Shown: piece by piece, positions 17,032 to 25,186 of the stretch
Layout of the letters: each line of letters opens with the position of its first letter
How positions within the stretch are numbered: the stretch's first letter is position 1
Assembly (NCBI RefSeq): GCF_002742285.1
Contig: NZ_MDGM01000012.1
Span: 1,240,001-1,304,000, forward strand
DNA: 64,000 nucleotides
Origin: Paramylibacter kogurei
GTDB taxonomy: Bacteria > Pseudomonadota > Alphaproteobacteria > Rhodobacterales > Rhodobacteraceae
Reading direction: 5' to 3'
Notes under the pieces: model-generated
Database searches by the model: none
What the model saw: the letters and a program-made list of their open reading frames with translations, nothing else
Told to the model about the DNA's origin: nothing
Program-made: the position numbers and the translations under genes

Positions 17032-18441
17032 TTACAGCGGGCGAATTTTCGGGTTTTGATAAACATTGCTGGGTTCAACCATCAAATCGGTCAATGCCCA
17101 AACCAGCGCATCCACCCGATCGGGGCTGCCGCTGCCTTGGAAGCCCGATTGGGTCATCTGGCACATCTGGTCTTCCAATGCTTTGAATGCGCCGCGATGA
17201 TGCACACGCCCCTGTTCGTATAATGTCGAAACAGGTTCTGCCCGCGCCAGCTTGCCCCGTGTGGCGCGAACCCCGCGATAGGGTAAAAAAGCGGCTTGTT
17301 GGCGCAAAACGCTTTCAACCATTTCACCCCCCATGTTCACCTCTGCCACCACGCGATCTGCGCCAAAATCATGAAATGCGTCAATCGCAACCTGCGCCCA
17401 TTGATTGGGACTGGCAGAATGTACGCTCAGATCCGCCAAAACATAGGCTTTCCAATCTTGCGGCGCACCTTGGTTGCAAACACCTGCAACGATAATTCCA
17501 CAGGCATCGGATGATTTGCCACTGGTCGCAGGGGGATCCACGGCCACAACGATGCGATCCAACACGGGCGTTTCCTCAACGCGGCTTGCGTCAAACATCG
17601 ATAGCTTCCACAACGCGCCTTCGAAATCTTCTAGCAATTCGCCATCCAATTCTTGCCGGCCAAGCCGTGAACCCGCGTAATCCGCCACCACTTTTTGCAA
17701 AAAGCTGGGCGCCAGATTAACACGGTTGGCCGTGGTTGGCGCACGGGTCACAACCGTATCACGCGCATCCAATATCTGTTTTAACAACGCCATGTTTTTG
17801 GGTGTCGTTGTTACCAATTGCTGTGGGCGATCCCCAAGGCGAAGTGTGAATTGCAACATATCCCATGTTTCACGCGCCTTTTTCCATTTCGCCAATTCAT
17901 CCAGCCATGCGCAATCAAATTGCGGGCCACGCAGGCTCTCTGGATCATAGGCCGAAACAATCTGTGCCGTAGCGCCATTGGGCCAGATCAATTGTTTGCG
18001 GCTCGCGATCCATTCGGGGCGGCGGTCTGGTGGGCTACAGGCCATAATGCCACTGTCGCCAAACACCATCACCTCGCGGGTTTGATCGATGGTTTCACCG
18101 ATCAATGCCACACGCGAACAACGCCCTGGATCATGCGCCTTGGCACCCTCCACTTGCGCGCGCACCCATTCGGCACCAGCGCGGGTTTTGCCCGCACCGC
18201 GCCCGCCCAATATTACCCAAGTGGCCCAATCGCCAACGGGTGGCACCTGATGTTCCAGCGCCCAAAAATCAAACATCCACGGCAGGCTTGCCAATGCATT
18301 ATCCGATAGCGTGTCCAGAAACTCAGTGATCTCCTCTACGTTCTTTGAACCGAGCCAATCTGGTATGTATTTCCGATCGGGCATCGGCAAGGTCGAGTTG
18401 GGATGCGCGTGTTGCGCGGATAAGTTGACCACGTTTTTCAA
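17032..18441 (-). CDS. GTA terminase large subunit (ORFg2)
   Basis: The motor that packages random host DNA into GTA heads (Rcc01683). Walker A is GGRGAGKT, with the acidic Walker B in DCAWLDELAKW, and the nuclease half contains IVVAVDPPATSGK and VVAEVNMGGEMVE. The maximal frame is 469 residues starting at a TTG (18441), but this overlaps ORFg1 by 119 bases. An ATG at 18384 is also possible. The family's N-terminal helix (EITEFLDTLSDNAL) appears to be needed, so some overlap with ORFg1 seems genuine and the exact start is unresolved. Confidence 0.92.
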   Translation of the reverse strand: MKNVVNLSAQHAHPNSTLPMPDRKYIPDWLGSKNVEEITEFLDTLSDNALASLPWMFDFWALEHQVPPVGDWATWVILGGRGAGKTRAGAEWVRAQVEGAKAHDPGRCSRVALIGETIDQTREVMVFGDSGIMACSPPDRRPEWIASRKQLIWPNGATAQIVSAYDPESLRGPQFDCAWLDELAKWKKARETWDMLQFTLRLGDRPQQLVTTTPKNMALLKQILDARDTVVTRAPTTANRVNLAPSFLQKVVADYAGSRLGRQELDGELLEDFEGALWKLSMFDASRVEETPVLDRIVVAVDPPATSGKSSDACGIIVAGVCNQGAPQDWKAYVLADLSVHSASPNQWAQVAIDAFHDFGADRVVAEVNMGGEMVESVLRQQAAFLPYRGVRATRGKLARAEPVSTLYEQGRVHHRGAFKALEDQMCQMTQSGFQGSGSPDRVDALVWALTDLMVEPSNVYQNPKIRPL

Positions 18442-18652
18442 GATCGGCCTCCAAATTTTGCACCTGCAAATACGCCTTGTGATGATTTTGGATCACCACA
18501 TTCATATTTTTCAGATTTTCCTCAGGATCACCGCCATTGCGCATGGCGGTAACAATAGTCATTAAATCGTCTTTGATTTGCGCATAGATTTCGCGCATCT
18601 GATCCAACTGTTTGGTTGGATCAAACTCCCCCACTGGGATTGTGTCAGTCAT
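18323..18652 (-). CDS. GTA terminase small subunit (ORFg1)
   Basis: A 109-residue protein in the ORFg1 position (Rcc01682), the small terminase that serves non-specific DNA packaging in GTAs. It is almost entirely helical and charged, with a central QNHHKAYLQVQNLEADLEKR coiled coil, as in other family members. It is the first gene of the cluster, preceded by a 195-base control region. Its end (GAACGTAGAGGAGATCAC) contains an AGAGGAG that could serve ORFg2 translation. Confidence 0.88.
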   Translation of the reverse strand: MTDTIPVGEFDPTKQLDQMREIYAQIKDDLMTIVTAMRNGGDPEENLKNMNVVIQNHHKAYLQVQNLEADLEKRGQLIRATRASQLDLADARSEIHTRLARFKERRGDH

Positions 18653-18698
18653 GTAGTGATTGCTCTTTCACGGTTGCCCGCCCAAAGAGAGAGAATAG

Positions 18699-18732
18699 AA
18701 AAAGCGGTCACAAGGTTCCCCCTGTGCCGCTT
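18699..18732 (-). terminator. Terminator-like hairpin in the GTA leader
   Basis: On the minus strand, AAGCGG-CACA pairs with TGTG-(A)-CCGCTT, i.e. 10 bp with a single bulge and a 10-base loop, and ends in a TTTTT run. It lies between the predicted GTA promoter (18758-18786) and ORFg1 (18652). It could terminate mltG read-through or act as an attenuator of the GTA operon. Confidence 0.65.
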
Positions 18733-18757
18733 ACCCACTTCTTCCAGCTTGACTAAA

Positions 18758-18786
18758 GTTATACGTTAGACCGTTCGCAAAGTCAA
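18758..18786 (-). promoter_or_regulatory. Predicted sigma70-type promoter of the GTA operon
   Basis: Minus strand: -35 TTGACT (18781-18786), 17-base spacer, -10 TATAAC (18758-18763). Both hexamers match five of six consensus bases. The expected start near 18751 gives a leader of about 100 bases. A 9-mer TAACGTATA overlaps the -10 (18760-18768) and recurs at 18812-18820, 52 bases away (about five helical turns); an inverted repeat CGTTG-N5-CAACG (18794-18808) lies between. Confidence 0.6.
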
Positions 18787-18817
18787 GAAAAATCGTTGTA
18801 TATCAACGCACTATACG

Positions 18818-18832
18818 TTAACACCTGATTAA
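18818..18832. promoter_or_regulatory. Candidate CtrA site upstream of GTA operon
   Basis: A perfect TTAA-N7-TTAA, the CtrA full-site consensus. It is centred about 74 bases upstream of the predicted GTA start point and just after the mltG stop. CtrA is needed for GTA production in studied Rhodobacterales. About one such match is expected by chance in 64 kb, so only the location makes it noteworthy. Confidence 0.5.
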
Positions 18833-18847
18833 CACTTGGGCTAAACC

Positions 18848-19879
18848 CTAGTTATCATTGGCTTTTGCACGATCCGCCGCTTGTTGGCGTTCGATACGGC
18901 GCCAGTTGGCAACATTCTTGTTATGCTCTGCCAACGTCTTGGCAAATGCGTGCCCACCCGTGCCATCAGCCACGAAAAACATGAAATCTGTCTTTTCTGG
19001 GTTTACCGCCGCTTCCAATGCGCGTCGGCTTGGGTTGCCAATCGGCGTTGGTGGCAGGCCGGCAAAACGGCGTGTGTTATATGGCGTGTCTTTTAACAAA
19101 TCCGAACGGCGAATATCGCGCATCTTTTTGGGATCACCACCCGTGAATTCATAAACGGTGGTGGAATCCATCCCCAATGGTGTGCCTTTTTGCAAACGGT
19201 TGATGATCACGCCTGAAACCAAACGCAATTCTTCCTTCACCGGGGTTTCCCCTTCGATAATGGAGGCAACGATCAAGGCTTCTTCTTTGGTTTTCAAAAA
19301 CAGATCATCGGCGCGGTTTTCCCAAACCTCGTCCAGAATAATTTGCTGTGCGACAACCATTTTATCAATGATGCTCTGGCGTGTATCCGCACGATTATAG
19401 GCATAGGTATTGGGCGATAACCCACCCTCTGGTGGTAATGTCGTCACCTCGCCCGTCAATTGTTCCTGCGCCATCAAACGTTCAACGATCTGCAGATTTG
19501 TCCAACCTTCGGGGAATGTCACATTTTGCGAAATACCCACGCCAGAATTCACAATGTCCAAAACCTGCGCCATCGACGCACCCTCTGGAATGACGTAATC
19601 GCCAACCTTTAATTGGCTGTTTTTATTCAAATATTTCGCACCTGCACGGAAAATGGACGCGTCCGAAATAATGCCAGCATCTTCAAGCCGTTCCGCCACG
19701 CCCTTTTTCGATTTGGATGAATTGATCCGATCATTGGGGTTTACCGCAAATTCGGTTTCCTGCGTTAACGGCCCTGCCTTGTTGAATTGGGATTTCCCCC
19801 ACAGGATGGCAACGCCCCCCGCGATCAACAAAACAATCAGCAGATTTACAAAATTAGCAGCAATGTGGCGTGCGAACAT
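18848..19879 (-). CDS. mltG: Endolytic murein transglycosylase
   Basis: A 343-residue inner-membrane lytic transglycosylase that cleaves nascent peptidoglycan strands and limits glycan length. One N-terminal membrane anchor (about residues 11-28) is followed by a LysM-like region and the YceG domain. The catalytic Glu is Glu209 in VASIIEGET, with the conserved GLPPTPIGNPS motif near the C-terminus. It starts four bases after fabF and is probably co-transcribed with it. fabF-mltG-GTA is the usual Rhodobacterales order. Confidence 0.96.
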   Translation of the reverse strand: MFARHIAANFVNLLIVLLIAGGVAILWGKSQFNKAGPLTQETEFAVNPNDRINSSKSKKGVAERLEDAGIISDASIFRAGAKYLNKNSQLKVGDYVIPEGASMAQVLDIVNSGVGISQNVTFPEGWTNLQIVERLMAQEQLTGEVTTLPPEGGLSPNTYAYNRADTRQSIIDKMVVAQQIILDEVWENRADDLFLKTKEEALIVASIIEGETPVKEELRLVSGVIINRLQKGTPLGMDSTTVYEFTGGDPKKMRDIRRSDLLKDTPYNTRRFAGLPPTPIGNPSRRALEAAVNPEKTDFMFFVADGTGGHAFAKTLAEHNKNVANWRRIERQQAADRAKANDN

Positions 19880-19883
19880 TTTC

Positions 19884-21143
19884 TTATTTTACCCGACCAA
19901 AGACCAATGACGCATTTGTACCACCAAACCCGAAAGAGTTCGACAAAACAGTATCAATCTTGCGTTTAACGGCGGATTTGGGCGCAAGGTCAAGCACCGC
20001 ATCCGCAGGTGGGTTTTCCAAATTCAATGTGGGTGGCGCAATTTGATCGCGCATCGCCAGAATACAGAAAATCGCCTCAACGGAACCCGCTGCACCCAAC
20101 AGGTGGCCAATCGCGGATTTTGTGGATGACATGGTCGCATTTTTCGCCGCATCCCCCATCAATCGTGTGACCGCACCCAATTCAATTGTATCGGCCATGG
20201 TCGATGTGCCGTGCGCGTTGATGTAATCAATATCGGCGGGTGTGATCCCTGCGCGTTTGATCGCTGCTTGCATGGAACGAAAACCACCGTCACCATCTGA
20301 TGATGGCGCTGTAATGTGATAGGCATCACCAGACAGGCCGTAACCCAAAACTTCGCAATAAATATGTGCGCCACGTGCCTTGGCGTGTTCGTATTCTTCC
20401 AGAACAACAACACCAGCACCCTCGCCCATCACGAACCCGTCGCGATCATCGTCATATGGGCGCGATGCGGATTTAGGATCGTCACCACGTTTGGTTGACA
20501 GCGCCTTACAGGCGTTAAACCCCGCAATGCCGATTTCGGTGATCGGGTTTTCTGCGCCACCCGCAATCATCACATCTGCATCATCCAGCGCAATCAGGCG
20601 CGCCGCATCACCAATCGCATGCGCACCTGTGGAACAGGCGGTAACAACGGCGTGGTTTGGGCCTTTGAACCCAAAACGAATGGACACTTGGCCAGATACC
20701 AGATTGATCAAACAGGCGGGAATAAAGAACGGTGAAACACGGCGTGGGCCGCGTTCTTTGAGCGTAACAGATGTTTCCGCAATCGTGCCAAGCCCACCGA
20801 TACCAGATCCGATCATCACACCTGTACGCAGGCGGGATTCTTCGTCCTCTGGTTTCCAATTCGCATCATCCACTGCCTGTTGCGCCGCGGCAATGCCGTA
20901 GAGGATGAAATCATCTACCTTGCGGCGTTCCTTTGGCTCCATCCAATCATCAGGATTGAACGTGCCATTCGAACCATCGCCAAATGGAATTTCACAAGCG
21001 TAATTCGTTGCCAAATGATCCGCATCAAAACGTGTGATCGTGCCAGCGGCGTTTTCACCAGTCAACAAACGTTTCCACGTTTCTTCGACACCACATGCTA
21101 GTGGTGATACCATTCCTAAACCCGTGACAACAACGCGACGCAT
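19884..21143 (-). CDS. fabF: Beta-ketoacyl-ACP synthase II
   Basis: Condenses malonyl-ACP with acyl-ACP in fatty acid elongation. The 419-residue thiolase-fold protein has the full triad: Cys170 (VTACSTGAH), His311 (NAHGTST) and His347 (SAIGHLLGAAG). The C-terminal NSFGFGGTNASLVF is intact. It lies in the fab cluster but is separated from acpP by the exchanger gene, whereas acpP-fabF are adjacent in many bacteria. Confidence 0.97.
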   Translation of the reverse strand: MRRVVVTGLGMVSPLACGVEETWKRLLTGENAAGTITRFDADHLATNYACEIPFGDGSNGTFNPDDWMEPKERRKVDDFILYGIAAAQQAVDDANWKPEDEESRLRTGVMIGSGIGGLGTIAETSVTLKERGPRRVSPFFIPACLINLVSGQVSIRFGFKGPNHAVVTACSTGAHAIGDAARLIALDDADVMIAGGAENPITEIGIAGFNACKALSTKRGDDPKSASRPYDDDRDGFVMGEGAGVVVLEEYEHAKARGAHIYCEVLGYGLSGDAYHITAPSSDGDGGFRSMQAAIKRAGITPADIDYINAHGTSTMADTIELGAVTRLMGDAAKNATMSSTKSAIGHLLGAAGSVEAIFCILAMRDQIAPPTLNLENPPADAVLDLAPKSAVKRKIDTVLSNSFGFGGTNASLVFGRVK

Positions 21144-21245
21144 GATAATAGTCCCTCATTCATTTTTCTTGCCCCTATGTATCGCCTTGGGGGTATAAGG
21201 GCAAGCAAACGCTGCTGGTTTTTCGCCAAGCTAAGGTGAGATTTT

Positions 21246-22211
21246 TCAACTCAAAGTTGCTTGCCAAATCAAATAAACGGTATAGCCCACATAACTGGCC
21301 AACATGATCGCACCTGCGGTGCGTGTAATCCGCCATGCGCTCACGGCAAAGCCAAGCAAAACAATGCTTGAAACTGCCATCACCCAAATATCAAAATTTA
21401 CGATTTCGGGCGGTATATCAATGGGTTGTACAATGGCAACCACACCCAATATGCCCAAAATATTGAAAATATTACTCCCCAAAACATTGCCAAAGGCCAC
21501 GCCAGCCTGGCCTTTGCGTGCAGCAATCACCGATGTGACCAATTCGGGCATGGATGTCCCGACCGCCACAATCGTTAACCCGATCAAGGTTTCAGACACG
21601 CCAAACCCCGCCGCCAGCGCCACTGCGCCTTGCACCAAAAACTTTGCACCCAAAAGTGTTAACGCCAAACCAAAGGCAACGAACAATACCTGTTTGCCCA
21701 TATGCACCGGCACCACGGTTTCACCCAGTTGCGCCATGCTTTCGCCCGCGATGGTTTGCGATTTGCGCTCTGACATCAGGGTATAAATCAAATACCCCGC
21801 CATTAACGCCAAAAACCCAAATCCAGCACCCCGCCCCAAGGCACCAGAATGCGCCGCGATAAAACAGGCAAGTGTTGCGATACATAACATCGCCCCATCA
21901 CGCACAAATCCCGTGCGCGCAATGGCCATTGGTGCGATCAGTGCCGCAATCCCGATGATTAAAAACACATTGGCGATATTGCTGCCCACAACATTGCCCA
22001 CGGCAATGCCAGATGCACCTGACAATGCGGCATTCACACTGGTTAATAATTCAGGTGTCGATGTCCCAAATCCAACCAGTGTCAGGCCGATTACGAATGG
22101 CGAAACGCCAAACCGCGCGGCAATCGCCACCGCCCCGCGCACCAACAGATCGCCACCAAAGATCAGACCGATAAATCCTGCGACCAGATAAAAAATACTC
22201 AAAATGTCCAT
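21246..22211 (-). CDS. Calcium/sodium antiporter, YrbG family
   Basis: A 321-residue K+-dependent Na+/Ca2+ exchanger-like inner-membrane protein with about ten membrane segments. The two inverted alpha repeats are plain: GLTLVGFGTSTPELLTSV (about residues 42-59) and GLTIVAVGTSMPELVTSV (about 207-224), each carrying the ion-binding acidic residue. It stands between acpP and fabF on the same strand, with gaps of 102 and 176 bases, and has no evident link to fatty acid synthesis. Confidence 0.93.
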   Translation of the reverse strand: MDILSIFYLVAGFIGLIFGGDLLVRGAVAIAARFGVSPFVIGLTLVGFGTSTPELLTSVNAALSGASGIAVGNVVGSNIANVFLIIGIAALIAPMAIARTGFVRDGAMLCIATLACFIAAHSGALGRGAGFGFLALMAGYLIYTLMSERKSQTIAGESMAQLGETVVPVHMGKQVLFVAFGLALTLLGAKFLVQGAVALAAGFGVSETLIGLTIVAVGTSMPELVTSVIAARKGQAGVAFGNVLGSNIFNILGILGVVAIVQPIDIPPEIVNFDIWVMAVSSIVLLGFAVSAWRITRTAGAIMLASYVGYTVYLIWQATLS

Positions 22212-22333
22212 GATGAACCCTTTATGCGCGCTTTGCGCAAATCATGCTGTGCAAAATATCATTGCGTCAACACTTGTTGGGTTATCTGTGAAACTGTGTA
22301 AGGATTTTCAATGGGCAAAGTTGGTATACCCAT

Positions 22334-22365
22334 AAAAAAAACGGCGCATCCCGTAGGACGCGCCG
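22334..22365 (-). terminator. Intrinsic terminator of acpP
   Basis: Minus strand: stem CGGCGC-N2-CC with GG-N2-GCGCCG around a TACG-like loop, followed by eight T residues, 22 bases after the acpP stop. It separates acpP from the exchanger gene. Confidence 0.85.
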
Positions 22366-22387
22366 CTTTGATCGTAATCAGAGAAGC

Positions 22388-22621
22388 TTAAGCAGCTTCT
22401 GTGATGAATTTCACTGCGTCGCCAAAAGACTGAATAGTCTCTGCTGCATCGTCAGGAATTTCGATACCGAATTCTTCTTCGAAAGCCATTACCAGCTCTA
22501 CTGTGTCAAGGCTGTCTGCGCCCAGATCGTCGATGAAAGAAGCACCTTCAACAACTTTGTCTTCGTCAACGCTCAGATGCTCGACAACGATTTTTTTTAC
22601 GCGATCTGCGATGTCGCTCAT
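22388..22621 (-). CDS. acpP: Acyl carrier protein
   Basis: A 77-residue acidic four-helix protein carrying growing acyl chains on a 4'-phosphopantetheine arm attached to Ser37 ([10 protein letters not shown]). The true start is the ATG at 22621 ([10 protein letters not shown]); longer upstream reading is non-family sequence. A promoter candidate and a terminator bracket it, so it is probably also made as a single-gene, abundant transcript. Confidence 0.98.
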   Translation of the reverse strand: MSDIADRVKKIVVEHLSVDEDKVVEGASFIDDLGADSLDTVELVMAFEEEFGIEIPDDAAETIQSFGDAVKFITEAA

Positions 22622-22738
22622 ATTCTCAATCCTCAATTTATGGCCAGTGGCCGTTAGACTGCCGCGTTGCTGCGACATGGATGGCCCAAGGGGCCGGTTT
22701 TTGCGCAATACAGGTGTAAAACGCTACAACTGCGCTGC

Positions 22739-22766
22739 GCTATAACAGAATGTTTCAATATGGCAA
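22739..22766 (-). promoter_or_regulatory. Predicted acpP promoter
   Basis: Minus strand: -35 TTGCCA (22761-22766), 16-base spacer, -10 TATAGC (22739-22744). It would give a leader of about 110 bases before acpP, with GGCCC/GGGCC-type short stems inside. The 253-base gap between fabG and acpP holds nothing else recognisable. Confidence 0.45.
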
Positions 22767-22874
22767 TAGTTTTATCAACCAATCGCCATATCATTCTGCG
22801 CCTGTTCCAATATGATGGCTATGAATTTCCTTTATTACAAGGGTAAATTCAACTTTTTGCCACCAATTGGGGAA

Positions 22875-23612
22875 TTAGATCATCGCCATACCGCCGTTCA
22901 CGTGAAGCGTTTGACCCGTGACATAACTTGCCTCATTCGATGCCAAAAACGCCACTGCGGCGGCGATTTCACCCGCTGTGCCCATGCGCCCTTGGGGGAT
23001 GCTTGCCAAAATTCCGGTTTGCACATTTTCAGGCAATTCCGCGGTCATTGCGGTTTCGATAAACCCAGGTGCAACACAGTTTGCCGTGATCCCACGCGAT
23101 GCGATTTCTTGGGCATATGATTTGGTCATGCCGATCATGCCTGCCTTGGATGCGGCATAATTCACCTGCCCTGCGTTGCCCGTCACACCCACGATAGAGG
23201 TGATGTTAATAATACGGCCCCAGCGTGATTTCATCATCGGGCGCATCACCGCTTTCATCAAATGCATGGTGGATGTGAGGTTCACATCAATCACGCTTTG
23301 CCATTCTTCATCAGACATGCGCATGAAAATATTGTCGCGTGTGATACCTGCGTTATTGACCAGAATGTCCAAACCACCCATTGCCTCTGATGCTTGACCG
23401 GGCAATGCTTTGACCGCGTCAACATCGGATAGGTTGCAAGGGGTGACAAACGCGCCTTCGCCCAATTCCGCCGCCAATTTTTCAAGCGGTTCAACACGTG
23501 TGCCAGACAATGCAACCTGTGCGCCCTGTGCATGCAATGCACGCGCAATTTCGCCACCGATACCACCAGATGCACCTGTTACCAGTGCATTTTTACCTTT
23601 AAGATCAAACAT
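22875..23612 (-). CDS. fabG: 3-oxoacyl-ACP reductase
   Basis: NADPH-dependent reduction of beta-ketoacyl-ACP. A 245-residue short-chain dehydrogenase with the cofactor motif TGASGGIG (about residues 12-19), NNAG (86-89) and the catalytic Ser139, Tyr152 and Lys156 (NYAASKAG). The start at 23612 (MFDLKGKNAL) has an AAGGAAA ribosome site; the upstream extension is not family sequence. It starts ten bases after the fabD stop, in one operon. Confidence 0.97.
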   Translation of the reverse strand: MFDLKGKNALVTGASGGIGGEIARALHAQGAQVALSGTRVEPLEKLAAELGEGAFVTPCNLSDVDAVKALPGQASEAMGGLDILVNNAGITRDNIFMRMSDEEWQSVIDVNLTSTMHLMKAVMRPMMKSRWGRIINITSIVGVTGNAGQVNYAASKAGMIGMTKSYAQEIASRGITANCVAPGFIETAMTAELPENVQTGILASIPQGRMGTAGEIAAAVAFLASNEASYVTGQTLHVNGGMAMI

Positions 23613-23622
23613 TTGCTTTCCT

Positions 23623-24561
23623 TTATATCGCTGCGGCTGCGGCAACCGCGCCCTCTGGGTTGTTCACGGCAACACAGTTAATATCGCGGTTAATACGGCG
23701 GATCATCCCAGACAATGCTTTGCCTGCACCAATTTCAAACACCTCGGTCACGCCATTGGCACCCATCCATTCCACACTTTCGCGCCAACGCACAGAACCG
23801 GTGACCTGCTGCACCAACAATTTTTTGATTTCATCGGCGTCAGATGTCGCACTTGCCAAAACATTGGCGATTACGGGTACGGTTGGTGTTTTTACATCCA
23901 CCTCGGCCAATGCCGCCGCCATTGCATCAGCGGCAGGTTGCATCAATGCACAATGGAATGGTGCGGATACGGGTAATAACATCGCACGTTTTGCACCCGC
24001 TTCTTTGGCCAAATCACATGCGCGTTCGACCGCCGCCTTGTGGCCAGACACCACTACTTGGCTTGGGTCATTATCATTTGCGGCCTGACAAATGTCGCCA
24101 TCCGCGCTTGCTTTTGTTGCGATTTCTTGCACGGCGGCAAAATCCAACCCCAAGATCGCGGCCATCGCACCCAATCCGACGGGTACGGCGTCTTGCATTG
24201 CATTGCCACGAATGCGCAGCAATTTTGCAGTATCTGTAAGTGAAATTGCGCCCGCTGCACATAATGCCGAATATTCGCCCAAAGAATGCCCAGCAACGAA
24301 ATCCGCTGCATTTATATCAACGCCTTGCGCTTCCAATGCGCGCATTGCGGCAATGCTGGTTGCCATTAATGCGGGTTGTGCATTATGTGTCAGCGTTAAT
24401 TCGGCGATATCACCTTCCCAAATCAATTTGGAAAGGTTTTCGCCCAAAGCATCGTCAACTTCTTGGAAAACGGCCATCGCGGATGCGTATTGATCCGCAA
24501 ACTCTTTGCCCATGCCGATTGTTTGGGCCCCCTGTCCGGGGAAAACAAATGCGCGTGTCAT
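23623..24561 (-). CDS. fabD: Malonyl-CoA:ACP transacylase
   Basis: Loads malonyl from CoA onto ACP. The 312-residue protein has the FPGQGAQ start, nucleophile Ser93 in GHSLGEYSAL, and active-site His203 (SAPFHCALM). The C-terminal GAGKALSGMIRRI is typical. It forms a fabD-fabG unit upstream of acpP. Confidence 0.97.
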   Translation of the reverse strand: MTRAFVFPGQGAQTIGMGKEFADQYASAMAVFQEVDDALGENLSKLIWEGDIAELTLTHNAQPALMATSIAAMRALEAQGVDINAADFVAGHSLGEYSALCAAGAISLTDTAKLLRIRGNAMQDAVPVGLGAMAAILGLDFAAVQEIATKASADGDICQAANDNDPSQVVVSGHKAAVERACDLAKEAGAKRAMLLPVSAPFHCALMQPAADAMAAALAEVDVKTPTVPVIANVLASATSDADEIKKLLVQQVTGSVRWRESVEWMGANGVTEVFEIGAGKALSGMIRRINRDINCVAVNNPEGAVAAAAAI

Positions 24562-24629
24562 TAAATTCTCTGTGTTAGTTCCTCAGCGCTGTTATAACGC
24601 CGCGTCAAACTCAACACCAGAGTTTAAAC

Positions 24630-24887
24630 TTACGGATCTTGATCGTCCGATGCTGCTGTTGGGTCCAGACTATCCATTTCTTCGCCCTGAGCAGTGATGA
24701 TATCTGCAAGAGAACCCATATTTGAATCGATCGCAGCGCTGATTTGCACGGTAATCCCTAGCCCCAGCAGCACCAAAAATGCCGCAACAACGACCCAATC
24801 AACCGTAACGGCACCAGATTCATTGCTAAAAAACGCTGAAATTCGCGTTCGTAGAGATGTCGTTATCTCTTTTTGTTCAATATTCAT
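24630..24887 (-). CDS. Flp/type IVb pilin-like small membrane protein
   Basis: An 85-residue protein with a charged N-terminus, then SNESGAVTVDWVVVAAF, the pattern of Rhodobacteraceae Flp-like pilins: a Gly followed by a hydrophobic helix (about residues 25-50) with an acidic residue near its start. The C-terminus is acidic (EEMDSLDP, SDDQDP). No tad or flp assembly genes are near. It may be a pilin-like membrane protein of other use. It lies 68 bases upstream of fabD on the same strand. Confidence 0.7.
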   Translation of the reverse strand: MNIEQKEITTSLRTRISAFFSNESGAVTVDWVVVAAFLVLLGLGITVQISAAIDSNMGSLADIITAQGEEMDSLDPTAASDDQDP

Positions 24888-25058
24888 ATCAAAGCCCCCT
24901 ATTGATACGGTTCGTTAAGGAAAGATTCGCCAATCTATCCGTTGCTCAGTAATGGATATAATCGAAACAAGGCATTAAAATGTCATTAATGGGACATTCA
25001 CGAAGTTTTTTCGCGCCAAAGGTGTAATCCAAGCAACCCACTCGCGCATAATTTCCCG

Positions 25059-25086
25059 TTGTCATTTCCCCATTTCACGTTATAAG
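25059..25086 (+). promoter_or_regulatory. Predicted rpsF operon promoter
   Basis: -35 TTGTCA (25059-25064), 16-base spacer, -10 TATAAG (25081-25086). The expected start near 25093 coincides with the first base of the structured leader. The 299-base gap upstream of rpsF also has a small AATGTC/GACATT inverted repeat near 24978-24997. Confidence 0.6.
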
Positions 25087-25092
25087 CCACCT

Positions 25093-25145
25093 TTCTTGCG
25101 CAAGTATTTTAACGCGGATGCCTCTCGTACTTGGGCGCGCAAGAA
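25093..25145 (+). promoter_or_regulatory. Structured leader of rpsF-rpsR-rplI
   Basis: TTCTTGCGC (25093-25101) pairs with GCGCAAGAA (25137-25145), and AAGTA (25102-25106) continues the stem with TACTT (25128-25132), leaving a GGGC bulge and a 21-base loop. It begins at the predicted start point and ends 41 bases before rpsF. Autoregulation by S6:S18 through a leader RNA is known in other bacteria, but the CCG signature is not obvious in this loop. Confidence 0.5.
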
Positions 25146-25186
25146 TTGGCCCTTGTTTTGAAGCACGCTTGAAAATGGTGAATGAA

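Noticed and set aside
822..18652. An integrated prophage instead of a GTA
   Set aside because: There is no integrase, repressor, replication or lysis gene and no attachment repeats; gene order matches the Rhodobacterales GTA between cysE and mltG.
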